A stretch of 38,724 nucleotides of DNA. Origin: Paenibacillus sp. J45TS6 (GTDB lineage: Bacteria > Bacillota > Bacilli > Paenibacillales > Paenibacillaceae). The stretch lies in assembly GCF_018403285.1 (NCBI RefSeq), contig NZ_BOSJ01000029.1:1-38724 (forward strand), written 5' to 3'. Both the position numbers and the translations under genes were made by a program. The notes below the pieces were generated by a model, which was given only the letters and a program-made list of their open reading frames with translations, searched no databases and was not told the origin of the DNA. Shown here one piece after another: positions 25,962 through 33,509 of this stretch (its first letter is position 1; each line of letters starts with the position of its first letter).

Positions 25962-26729
25962 CTATTCAAATACAACCATTTCTCCTACATCTATAAAACC
26001 AAATCGTTTATAGATGTTTTTCCCGTCATCTGAAGCCTGTAATACAACTGGTTTTTGTTTATCCTTTGTCTGTTTTAAAAGAAATTGAAACATTTCGCTG
26101 CCATAACCTTTGCCTCTAAATGTTTCTTTTGTCATCACATCATAAATGCCATAACTATCTTTGCTTTCTATTAATAGACCAGTAGATACGGTCATTTCAT
26201 CTATGCATCCAATAAACATTTGAACTTCTGCACCTAATTTTGCTTGTGAAAACTTACTAAAATAACTTTCTAACGCATCTTTTTCTGGTGAACCTGCAAA
26301 TAAGCTAATAAAAACCTCTTTATATTTCATAAAATCAACATTACTTTTCACAGGAGTAATGATAAGCTGTTGAGCATCATTTTGACCAACATTAAGGGTA
26401 TTTTCAAGTTTCATCATTACATTACGCTCTGCTTCGTTAAGGTCATATTCTTGCATCAGTTCTTTCCAATCATTATTTAAGAACCGTGCGTCAATCCAAG
26501 TACTAAAGGGATAGCCTTTAACAGAAAAGTTATCGATTTCATATCTAATCTTATCTACATTTTTGATATTTGGAGATTTTGGCAATATTATATTGAATGT
26601 ATCAGTGGGAACTTCTGTATTCGATATGACGAAATCTTCTTCACTTGTAATTTTCCCACTAACTGCATGAGTAAATACTTTTAATTTTTCTTCAAAATTG
26701 TTTATCACTAATTGTTGATCTGTAATCAT
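25962..26729 (-). CDS. GNAT-family N-acetyltransferase with N-terminal extension
   Basis: A 255-residue protein. The first 115 residues are not recognisable; the rest is a GNAT domain. The CoA loop is VMTKETFRGKGYGSEMFQFL (about 198-217), followed by VVLQASDDGKNIYKRFGFID near the end. The substrate is unknown. GGAAGGTG precedes the ATG by 7 bases. It is AT-rich compared with the AraC/GH2 locus on its right-hand side in transcription, suggesting a different origin. A 22-codon relic of a paralogue lies at 33213-33278. Confidence 0.85.
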   Translation of the reverse strand: MITDQQLVINNFEEKLKVFTHAVSGKITSEEDFVISNTEVPTDTFNIILPKSPNIKNVDKIRYEIDNFSVKGYPFSTWIDARFLNNDWKELMQEYDLNEAERNVMMKLENTLNVGQNDAQQLIITPVKSNVDFMKYKEVFISLFAGSPEKDALESYFSKFSQAKLGAEVQMFIGCIDEMTVSTGLLIESKDSYGIYDVMTKETFRGKGYGSEMFQFLLKQTKDKQKPVVLQASDDGKNIYKRFGFIDVGEMVVFE

Positions 26730-26901
26730 GTTTTTGCACCTTCCAATTTAATTTAGCGCTCTTTTTTAGTATAACGTCAATTAAATTCTAAATAAACTGA
26801 ATTCTTAGTATTTATATTTCCTAGAATTTTAAGAAAACTAGCGTATATAGAGCGACATTTGAATCGAATGCTTCTTTAATCATTAGCTAACGGGCATGAT
26901 A

Positions 26902-27693
26902 TCAAGGGAATTTTCGAACAAAAGAAGCTATTGACTGACCGCCGGGTATTCGAACACGATGGAGAGTTAAGTAGCCCTGTGTTTTCTCGGCGTAACCATG
27001 TTTTGTTGTTACGGCAAATTCAAATCCAGCACGCTTAACAAGCTTTATTACATTCTGATTGTATTCACCGGAAGGATAAGCAAAAGCAATTACGGGGTGT
27101 CCCAATCTCTCCTCCAACCTTTGTTTGGCTCCCGAAATTTCGTCTACAAGTTGTGACTGATTACTTTTTGTCAAATCTACATGATGCCGTGTATGCGCGC
27201 CAATTTCAATGACACCTGATTGTTCCATTTCCTTCGATTGACTCCAATTGAAGTGATTGGGTGAACCAATATAATCGCTGGTGACGAATATTGTTGCTTT
27301 CATTTGAAGTTTTTTTAAGATTGGATAAGCGACTGTAAAATTATCTAAATAGCCATCGTCAAAAGTAATTAAAATCGGTTTATCAGGGATCGATTGATTC
27401 GTCTTCCAACTCATTAAATCCTTGAAAGTGATTGTATTATATCCTGATTTTTTTAAATGTTCCATTTGTTTAAAAAACACCTCAGGAGGTACACAAAGTG
27501 TATTAGACCCATTAATGCTAATCGAATGGTACATCAAGATAGGAATAGATTCTGCGTTAACTTGAGACATAGATTGAATTTCTAGTGCAGATTGTTTTTT
27601 CCCGATTTGTGATTGGAGAGGAGGATTAGCTTCTTGTTCCCATCCGCTGATTAATGAACTAATTAACAAAAGAAAAATATGTATAATATGCAA
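26902..27693 (-). CDS. Polysaccharide deacetylase (NodB-type)
   Basis: A 263-residue secreted or membrane-tethered carbohydrate esterase (CE4). A hydrophobic N-terminus (about 1-16) acts as signal peptide or anchor. The NodB domain has LMYHSIS near 53, the TFDDGY motif with Asp112 and Asp113, metal ligands His167 and His171 in GAHTRHHVDL, and AYPSGEY near 215. Family members remove N-acetyl groups from peptidoglycan or surface polysaccharide. The start is TTG 27693, with GGAGGT 9 bases upstream. It has no partner gene in the AT-rich patch. Confidence 0.9.
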   Translation of the reverse strand: MHIIHIFLLLISSLISGWEQEANPPLQSQIGKKQSALEIQSMSQVNAESIPILMYHSISINGSNTLCVPPEVFFKQMEHLKKSGYNTITFKDLMSWKTNQSIPDKPILITFDDGYLDNFTVAYPILKKLQMKATIFVTSDYIGSPNHFNWSQSKEMEQSGVIEIGAHTRHHVDLTKSNQSQLVDEISGAKQRLEERLGHPVIAFAYPSGEYNQNVIKLVKRAGFEFAVTTKHGYAEKTQGYLTLHRVRIPGGQSIASFVRKFP

Positions 27694-28291
27694 ATTTATT
27701 CAACCTCCAAATATATCTTAGCATTGTAGAATAAGAAACAAGGAATGATTCGAGTTTCCGCTAACAGAGCACTATAGTTGAATCATGATATAAAGATAAG
27801 AGGGGGAATTGAGTGAGAAATTTGACGAAACCGACAATTATAAGTTCATTAAATAACAACGTCAGAGGACAAGAACCTACACACATAAGAACTTTCATCG
27901 TTAGCCGAAGTTGAAATATTACTAAATAGAGCCTTATAAAGCTAACGAGCAGCATAGCTCAATATTTTCACATGAAAACTCTGCATAATAGAGCTATTTA
28001 CTAAGGCCGTGGATAAGATGCTACATACTTGGTTGGATAAATTATTCCCAATCTTCTTTAACAACATGCACAAGTACTGTCGAGGGAAAGAACATGCTCT
28101 CATTTACCGATTAGACATGTATCTAAACGATGTATGCACGTTAATCCATTAAGCTAACGAGTCGGTTAGCGAAAGAAGGATTTTATAAAAACAATAGAGA
28201 ATAATTATTATTTGCTAATAAGTACCTCTAACTATTTAAAACGAAGGATAGGTTCGTAATTTTTCATATTTTTAATAAAGGGTGAGCTTAA
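27694..28291. other. Intergenic region with relic frames and CTAACG motifs
   Basis: No secure gene. A short frame 27813-27914 (GTG start, MRNLTKPTIISSLNNNVRGQ..., 33 residues) has GAGGGGG 6-7 bases upstream and might be translated, but has no known family. A separate relic resembling IS110 transposase is listed below. Motifs GCTAACGAG occur at 27941 and 28153; the second forms GCTAAC-GAGTCG-GTTAGC (28153-28170). Confidence 0.35.
28009..28152 (+). pseudogene. Relic resembling part of an IS110-family transposase
   Basis: A startless frame of 47 codons reads VDKMLHTWLDKLFPIFFNN and then YCRGKEHALIYRLDMY. The pattern WLD..FP.F....GK.AL is found in the middle of IS110-type DEDD transposases, just after the catalytic N-domain. 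No flanking transposase sequence remains. The match is from memory of the family pattern and is weak. Confidence 0.3.
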
Positions 28292-29176
28292 TTGAAGGCA
28301 GTCATTCGAAAGGTTGGTTACATAAAATGCATATCAATCGGATTCCTTCTATTATTATGGATTAGTGTATTTTTAATTGGAGGTATCGTTGCCACATATT
28401 CATGGACACTACTAAAACTAGTTTTGCCCTTTGTCGGTATACTGGGATTGTTAATGAATTTAGTCATTTTTATTATTTTATTATTTAAAAGAATAAAAAG
28501 TTTAAAGTTAGCTTTTAATGTAATAGTAAATATACTAATGGTTATTCCTATACTTATGACTATGAACATGATTCCTTTTGCTTATCCTAACACAGCTGAA
28601 CACGCCCAACCGTCCGTCACTGTGTATTTTCCTTTAAAGGAACAGACAGTCGTTGGTTGGGGTGGAAATAATGTTAACGACAATTTACCGCATGCTGTAT
28701 GGTCATCAGAGAGATGGGCATATGATTTATTAATAGAACCATTTAACATCAATAGTGATAATAACGAAGATTATGGTATATGGAATAAATTAATTTATTC
28801 ACCTGTTTCTGGTTTAGTAATTTCCGCTTATGATGGTGAAGATGATATTACGCCGGGCTCAGAAGATTTTAAGTCATTGGAAGGTAATTATGTATATATA
28901 AAAATAGAAGAAACAAATACTTACCTTTTACTTAACCATTTAAAAAAAGATAGCGTAATAGTGAAGGTAGGAGATGAAGTGAAGCCGGGTGATTTATTGG
29001 GGCGTGTAGGGAATAGTGGTTCATCTTCAGAACCCCATTTGCATATTCATCATCAAAGACAAAATCCAATCAAAACTATACATCCTGTATTAGCTGAAGG
29101 ACTTCCTTTGTATTTTAAAGATATAAATGTTAGTTCAATGCCAAGAAAAGGTGAGATTATAGTTCCCAATTATTAA
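28292..29176 (+). CDS. Membrane-anchored M23-like (LytM-fold) protein
   Basis: A 294-residue protein with three transmembrane helices in the first 97 residues, then an outside LytM/M23 domain (about 115-280). The catalytic half is present: LLLNHLKKD with His216 and EPHLHIHH with His249 and His251. The first zinc motif HxxxD reads R141-x-x-x-D145 (ERWAYD), so the usual first His is replaced, as in a known subgroup of M23-like proteins; activity is uncertain. The start is TTG 28292 with AAGGGTGAG upstream. It is AT-rich and has its own terminator. Confidence 0.8.
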   Translation: MKAVIRKVGYIKCISIGFLLLLWISVFLIGGIVATYSWTLLKLVLPFVGILGLLMNLVIFIILLFKRIKSLKLAFNVIVNILMVIPILMTMNMIPFAYPNTAEHAQPSVTVYFPLKEQTVVGWGGNNVNDNLPHAVWSSERWAYDLLIEPFNINSDNNEDYGIWNKLIYSPVSGLVISAYDGEDDITPGSEDFKSLEGNYVYIKIEETNTYLLLNHLKKDSVIVKVGDEVKPGDLLGRVGNSGSSSEPHLHIHHQRQNPIKTIHPVLAEGLPLYFKDINVSSMPRKGEIIVPNY

Positions 29177-29264
29177 AGGATTATAATTAAAATAATCAAA
29201 TTCATAGACCCAAATTTACATATACTTTAACAGAGATTCTAAGGGGATTTACATACACTGACGG

Positions 29265-29297
29265 AAGCGTTGATCCAAGAAGGATTAATGCTTTTTT
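29265..29297 (+). terminator. Rho-independent terminator after the M23-like gene
   Basis: AAGCGTTGATCC pairs with GGATTAATGCTT (two G-U pairs in RNA) around AAGAA, followed by TTTTT. It lies 89 bp past the stop. Confidence 0.8.
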
Positions 29298-29460
29298 GTT
29301 TTATTCCTTATTGTAAAACGGGGTAGGTTAGCTGAAGAAGGAATAAATGGACTTAATGAGAAGATGAGATTCACCAAAATATAATGATAAACTCACCAAT
29401 GCAGATAATCGCTCATTTGACTAACGGGCAGTTTGACGCAATTGAGAGTTTAGGTTAATA

Positions 29461-29495
29461 CAAACATGCGTATCATTATATGATTCGCATGTTTG
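29461..29495. repeat. Long palindrome, hairpin-forming
   Basis: CAAACATGCG (29461-29470) pairs with CGCATGTTTG (29486-29495), and the inner ATCAT/ATGAT extends the stem to about 15 bp. It lies between genes with no obvious client; it may be a terminator of a lost gene. Confidence 0.6.
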
Positions 29496-29682
29496 TTGAA
29501 TTATAAATTGAGTTTTTGCTGTTCATGATAGCTGCCTGGGGCATATGGAAACCTATTTAAGCCCTTGCTTATTCATTAGTCGGCCAATGATAGAAGGTAG
29601 TATAGGAATAGACACAACAGCGGCTACGAAAAATGAGTTTGAGTTATTGATAAGGACATTCTTACATTTTTTTAGGATGTAG

Positions 29683-29710
29683 TGAACGATTTCCTGTACT
29701 TGTTCGTAAT
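29683..29710 (+). promoter_or_regulatory. Putative SigY-type ECF promoter
   Basis: TGAACG (29683-29688) and CGTAAT (29705-29710) are 16 bp apart, 82 bp before the sigY start. From memory, the B. subtilis SigY promoter has TGAACG at -35 and CGTC at -10, so the -35 match is exact and the -10 differs in one base. ECF sigma factors usually transcribe their own operon, as would follow here. Confidence 0.7.
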
Positions 29711-29791
29711 ATGTTTGATTGCATGAGTCGCGTACGTACGGATGTGGTCATATGGCAAATATGAAACCGAGGAAAGGAGCAGAGACTGCAG

Positions 29792-30322
29792 TTGGAAGAG
29801 CACAAGCTAATAAAACGCGCGCAGCGAGGGGATAGTCAGGCGATGGTGCAACTGCTGCATGCCCACTACTCCTTTTTAACAAAGTATCTCATCAAAATGA
29901 CGATGAATCCTGAGCTAGCCGAGGATGTGGCGCAGGAAACCATGCTGAAGTGTATTGAGAAGATTCATCAATATAACGGAAAATCGAAATTCTCTTCATG
30001 GATGATTACGATAGCTACCAGGATTTATATCGATCAGATGCGTCGCACTAAAGTAGAAAAGCAGTGGAGGGACCGGGAGCAGGCATCTCGGCGAACAGAG
30101 TGGCAGATCAAAGCTCAGCATGAGGAATGGACTGATGCGATGCAGGCTTTGTCCATACTGGGGTACGAATGGCGGCTGCCGATTTTGCTCAAGCATTATT
30201 ACGGCTACAGCTATGATGAAATCGCAGACATGATGGACATTCCGGCGGGGACGGTTAAGTCCAGAATCCATCATGGATTGCAGCAGTTAAGAAAGGAGCT
30301 GGCGACAGATGAAAAGGAATAA
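29792..30322 (+). CDS. sigY: ECF RNA polymerase sigma factor SigY
   Basis: A 176-residue ECF sigma factor that directs RNA polymerase to a small regulon. Region 2 (about 20-88) has LAEDVAQETMLKCIEKIHQY and SSWMITIATRIYIDQMRRTK. Region 4 (about 117-170) has GYSYDEIADMMDIPAGTVKS then RIHHGLQQLRKEL for -35 binding. Identity as SigY rests on the exact gene order that follows (yxlC-yxlD-yxlE-yxlF-yxlG in B. subtilis). The start is a TTG at 29792 with AAAGGAG about 12 bases upstream. It overlaps yxlC by 14 bases, so the two are translationally coupled. In B. subtilis the operon is reported to respond to nitrogen starvation. Confidence 0.9.
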   Translation: MEEHKLIKRAQRGDSQAMVQLLHAHYSFLTKYLIKMTMNPELAEDVAQETMLKCIEKIHQYNGKSKFSSWMITIATRIYIDQMRRTKVEKQWRDREQASRRTEWQIKAQHEEWTDAMQALSILGYEWRLPILLKHYYGYSYDEIADMMDIPAGTVKSRIHHGLQQLRKELATDEKE

Positions 30323-30722
30323 AGGAATGCGGGAACAAACTGCCGATCTGAACGAGCAGGATCATACGCATGGTGAAGGCTTCCACAAAGAATCATCTGC
30401 AGAGGATCAGGTTCTGATCGCTGAGCTGCTGCATGGATTCGATCAGATGGAGCTGACCATCCGGAGACCGGAGCCGCCGCCACTGCATGAGCTGGAGCAG
30501 CTTGTCGCAGCTGAGCAGCAGAGGCTCCGCAAACGTGCAGGACTGGAAGTTGTACTGTTTTTGATCATTGCTTTAGCTTTAATAGGAAGCAATATTCTCT
30601 TGGCATCCATGAACATTGTTGTATTTGTCGCCATTCAGGGGCTGGTCTTCGTCGGTGCGATCGCGTTTGCTGTACGATTTTTTTATCGTTCTAAGAAGAA
30701 GGTGAAATCCAGTAATGCATAA
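30309..30722 (+). CDS. yxlC: SigY negative-regulator-like membrane protein (YxlC position)
   Basis: A 137-residue protein at the position of YxlC. A charged cytoplasmic N-terminal half (about 1-75, with DQMELTIRRPEPPPLHELEQ) is followed by two transmembrane helices (about 79-99 and 101-124) and a basic tail. This layout fits an anti-sigma partner whose soluble part holds SigY at the membrane. In B. subtilis YxlC and YxlD repress SigY activity. AAAGGAG precedes the ATG. Sequence identity to YxlC was not tested; the call rests on order and architecture. Confidence 0.8.
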   Translation: MKRNKGMREQTADLNEQDHTHGEGFHKESSAEDQVLIAELLHGFDQMELTIRRPEPPPLHELEQLVAAEQQRLRKRAGLEVVLFLIIALALIGSNILLASMNIVVFVAIQGLVFVGAIAFAVRFFYRSKKKVKSSNA

Positions 30723-30963
30723 AACAAATCTCGATACGGTTCCCGTATGGGTCTTAATACTGGTCGCCTGTATCCTGCTGATACAAAGCTTATTTTTGTT
30801 CATTCATTCCCGCCGTCATACAAAATACTATTGGATCTGGGGGATCGTGGGACTGATCCAAGCTCCTGGACCGCTTATTGCCTATTGGATTGTTCATATT
30901 TATTTGCCGAGAAGAAAAGAACTCCGGAAGATAGGGAATGATCGCAATCAACCAAACGAATAA
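30715..30963 (+). CDS. yxlD: Small membrane protein, YxlD-like
   Basis: An 82-residue protein with two helices (about 10-30 and 40-63) and a basic, polar tail (PRRKELRKIGNDRNQ). It overlaps yxlC by 8 bases and has AAGGTGA upstream of the ATG. In B. subtilis YxlD acts with YxlC to limit SigY. The assignment follows operon order and topology. Confidence 0.8.
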   Translation: MHKTNLDTVPVWVLILVACILLIQSLFLFIHSRRHTKYYWIWGIVGLIQAPGPLIAYWIVHIYLPRRKELRKIGNDRNQPNE

Positions 30964-30978
30964 GGAGGGGAAACACTC

Positions 30979-31185
30979 ATGGATACAATGAATTCAAGCA
31001 TACCTTGGAATTTGATCATGCCTATCATCGTCCTGCAGCTGATTTTGGCTGTGGTGGGATTGGTATCACTATATAAAGCGGAAGCAACTCGCGGACCGAA
31101 ATGGTTGTGGGTCATTATTATCTTGTGCGGTAACATTCTGGGTTCAGTCGCTTATTTTGTCTTCGGGAGGAAGGATGCCTCATGA
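30979..31185 (+). CDS. yxlE: PLDc_N-domain membrane protein, YxlE-like
   Basis: A 68-residue two-helix protein. The second half, GPKWLWVIIILCGNILGSVA followed by YFVFGRK, is the PLDc_N (phospholipase D-nuclease N-terminal-like) motif, here without any nuclease domain. AAGGAGGGG precedes the ATG at 30979. It overlaps the next gene by 4 bases (ATGA). Its role in the SigY system is uncertain; it may help sense or control the exporter. Confidence 0.85.
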   Translation: MDTMNSSIPWNLIMPIIVLQLILAVVGLVSLYKAEATRGPKWLWVIIILCGNILGSVAYFVFGRKDAS

Positions 31186-32105
31186 CCCGGACTTTGCTGC
31201 AGGTAAAAGATTTATCCAAGCGCTTTAAGGAGCGTGAAGTTGTCAAAGGAATATCGTTCAACATCACTGAAGGCAGCTGTGCCGCTCTACTCGGACCAAA
31301 CGGTGCCGGTAAAACAACGACGATCAATATGCTGGCTGGATTACTTCAGCCGTCAGCAGGAACGATTGAGCTTCTGATAAACGGAAACCCGACAACGGAT
31401 CGGCGGCCATATATTGGCTTTTTACCGCAAATGTCCGTGTTTTATCCCTGGATGACCGGCGCTGAATTTTTGCTTTATGCTGGAGAGCTTGCCGGGTTGA
31501 CAAGTCGTGAGGCCAAGAGGGAGACCGACAAGTGGCTGGAGGCAGTGGGCATTCGGGACGCGGGTAAGCGCAGGATCGGCGGCTATTCAGGCGGAATGAA
31601 ACAACGTTTGGGGCTTGCCCAGGCACTCATTCATAGTCCGAAGCTGCTCATTCTTGATGAGCCAGTGTCAGCACTCGATCCCACAGGACGAAAGGATGTA
31701 CTGACTCTACTCCGGGACATTCGCCGGGAAACGACAGTCCTATTTTCCACACATGTGCTGCATGACGTAGAGGAGATTTGTGATGAAATTCTCATGATTC
31801 AAAATGGCAATATTGCCCTTCAAGGAAACCTTGAACATATTCGCCGAACTTATAGCGAGCCAGTGATTAGGCTAGAGGTTGATGGGGACGAGGCATCACG
31901 GTCCTGGTTGACCGCTATCTGCAGCAAGGATTTTGTCATCCATTCGGAGGTTTCCGGAGGACGTGCGAAGCTCAGGGTCGCGAACGTTGAACAAGCTTCC
32001 CTTACACTTATGGCGGACGCTGTATCCCAACGCATTGTGATCCGTTCGCTGGAAGCAGGTCATAGCACACTCGAAGACTTGTTTGAGAGGGTGGTGCAAT
32101 CGTGA
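31182..32105 (+). CDS. yxlF: ABC transporter ATP-binding protein, YxlF-like
   Basis: A 307-residue ATPase of the ABC-2/DrrA-type exporter class. Walker A is GPNGAGKT (38-45), signature YSGGMKQR (135-142), Walker B LLILDEP (155-161, Asp159/Glu160) and H-loop in FSTHVLHDVEE. The C-terminal about 220-307 is the extra regulatory domain common in this class. It overlaps both neighbours by 4 bases, so it is tightly coupled to yxlG, the membrane partner. The exported substrate is unknown. Confidence 0.92.
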   Translation: MTRTLLQVKDLSKRFKEREVVKGISFNITEGSCAALLGPNGAGKTTTINMLAGLLQPSAGTIELLINGNPTTDRRPYIGFLPQMSVFYPWMTGAEFLLYAGELAGLTSREAKRETDKWLEAVGIRDAGKRRIGGYSGGMKQRLGLAQALIHSPKLLILDEPVSALDPTGRKDVLTLLRDIRRETTVLFSTHVLHDVEEICDEILMIQNGNIALQGNLEHIRRTYSEPVIRLEVDGDEASRSWLTAICSKDFVIHSEVSGGRAKLRVANVEQASLTLMADAVSQRIVIRSLEAGHSTLEDLFERVVQS

Positions 32106-32881
32106 GGCAGTTCTTATTGTTTTTTCGTAAAGAAATGCGGGAGATGGGGCGCAGCTATAAATGGTTGTGGGTGCCGATTGTGTTTTTGATACTGGGGATC
32201 ATGCAGCCAGTGGTGACACGTTTTTTGCCGGAAATTTTAGAATCCGCTGGAAATATGCCTGAAGGCATGACGATTACCATGGGGCTTCCTACTGGAACAG
32301 AAGTGATGGCACAGACGCTTAGTCAATATAACTCAGTCGGACTTATGATCCTAGTGCTGTCCATCATGACAATGATTTCTGGTGAGCGTCAAAGCGGGGT
32401 TTCACAGATGATCTTTGCAAAGCCGGTGTCTTACGTATCCTATGCGGCAGCGAAGTGGGCAAGCATGCTGTCTCTTGTCACTGTGTCTTTTGTGCTTGGT
32501 TATGCGGGGGCTTGGTATTATACTGTGCAGATGATCGGAAGCGTCGAGACCGGGGCAGCCATAAAAGCAGGACTCTTCTATTTGCTGTGGCTCTGGTTTG
32601 CCGGATCGCTTACGCTGCTCATGAGCTCTCTCCTGAATTCTGCAGCAGGTATCGCTTTCGTTAGCTTAGCGGTGGCAATACTGCTGTCCATTGCTTCGCA
32701 ATGGCTGCCATCGTTTACGGCCTACAGTCCAGGTTCTTTGCCGCAAATATCGATGCAGTGGCTGCAAGCAAGCGATAAATCTACGAGTGCTTTGGGCGCA
32801 GCCATCCTTTGTTTGATATGCATTATGGTCTTTTTTATGATCGCAGTCTATCAAGTAAAAATAAAGAAATCCAAAGTATAA
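32102..32881 (+). CDS. yxlG: ABC-2 type transporter permease, YxlG-like
   Basis: A 259-residue ABC-2 membrane protein with about six helices (near 20-38, 80-98, 115-135, 150-168, 175-195 and 230-250). The block MISGERQSGVSQMIFAKPVS (about 96-115) is the usual loop that meets the ATPase. The GTG start at 32102 overlaps yxlF by 4 bases. It completes the sigY operon. No terminator is obvious directly after the stop. Confidence 0.9.
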   Translation: MRQFLLFFRKEMREMGRSYKWLWVPIVFLILGIMQPVVTRFLPEILESAGNMPEGMTITMGLPTGTEVMAQTLSQYNSVGLMILVLSIMTMISGERQSGVSQMIFAKPVSYVSYAAAKWASMLSLVTVSFVLGYAGAWYYTVQMIGSVETGAAIKAGLFYLLWLWFAGSLTLLMSSLLNSAAGIAFVSLAVAILLSIASQWLPSFTAYSPGSLPQISMQWLQASDKSTSALGAAILCLICIMVFFMIAVYQVKIKKSKV

Positions 32882-33212
32882 CAGTCATTAGATACAAAAT
32901 AGTAATGCTAATAAGTATAACCCGCCTGCATATCCGAATGACTCTGTAAAAACGACGTAAGTACGCTCGATGAATGGCGTATCCTTTTGGAACGTCCACG
33001 GAATGGCTGATTGGTTACAAACTGGTAACCAATGCAAATGCTCTTCGCGGCTCAGTAGCGTGGTGACTGTGTTGTTTGAACGCCAGGTTCATTGAAAGTT
33101 AAAGCATGATCAAGATGGATGAAACAATTTTTTGTTTAATAAATGTAAACAGATATTCAGTACTGTCTGTCGTAGTAAATAATATACGAACAGGGCACTG
33201 CATATCTGTTTT

Positions 33213-33278
33213 TTTGAATACAACCATTTCTCTGGCATCGATATATCCAAAATGCTTATATATCCCATCATCTGAAGT
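33213..33278 (-). pseudogene. Relic of a GNAT C-terminus, paralogous to the gene at 25962
   Basis: The 22 codons read TSDDGIYKHFGYIDAREMVV then FK. They match the end of the intact GNAT at 25962-26729 (ASDDGKNIYKRFGF, IDVGEMVVFE) with two residues missing. The DNA also aligns. No upstream GNAT sequence remains, so this is the stump of a deleted paralogue. Confidence 0.6.
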
Positions 33279-33286
33279 CTATAATT

Positions 33287-33323
33287 AACAACCTTAGCCA
33301 TAATTATGGTTAAGGTTGTTTTT
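33287..33323 (+). terminator. Strong hairpin terminator
   Basis: AACAACCTTAGCCAT (33287-33301) pairs with ATGGTTAAGGTTGTT (33306-33320), 14 of 15 bases, with TTT after it on the plus strand and an A-rich flank in the other direction. Its client may have been the GNAT relic or genes upstream. Confidence 0.8.
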
Positions 33324-33509
33324 GTATTTTTGAGCTAAATCTATTTCAAGAAAAACTCTACGAACACTATGAATGTTCAAACTGACCGGTTGCTTTTTTG
33401 CAGATCTGGAGATTTCAAGGGATCGCATATCGGAGAAAAAGCAAGTATACTGTTATCATCATTTATATTTATTCGTGGCAGATTTATAGGTAAAGAGAAG
33501 GGATAATTA

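Larger units (their letters stand above)
29177..29791. other. Intergenic region upstream of sigY
   Basis: Contains a terminator, a long palindrome and the sigY promoter (listed separately). On the minus strand 29553-29747 is one open frame of about 64 codons without a start, containing SFFVAAVVSIPILPSIIGRL followed by MNKQGLK. It could be the tail of a lost membrane transporter or chance. A CTAACGGGCA motif is at 29421-29430. Confidence 0.35.
32882..33509. other. Intergenic region with gene relics
   Basis: No intact gene. A startless or ATG-initiated frame near 32970-33094 reads MNGVSFWNVHGMADWLQTGN and stops after about 42 codons; the FWNVH...WL pattern recalls the end of some glycosidases, but this is a guess. 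A GNAT relic and a terminator lie further right. The scrR promoter should be near 33400-33490 but I cannot fix it. Confidence 0.35.

Noticed and set aside
27694-28291. Integron attC array
   Set aside because: CTAAC/GTTAG boxes recur, but there is no integrase and no regular cassette spacing, so I report only the motif.
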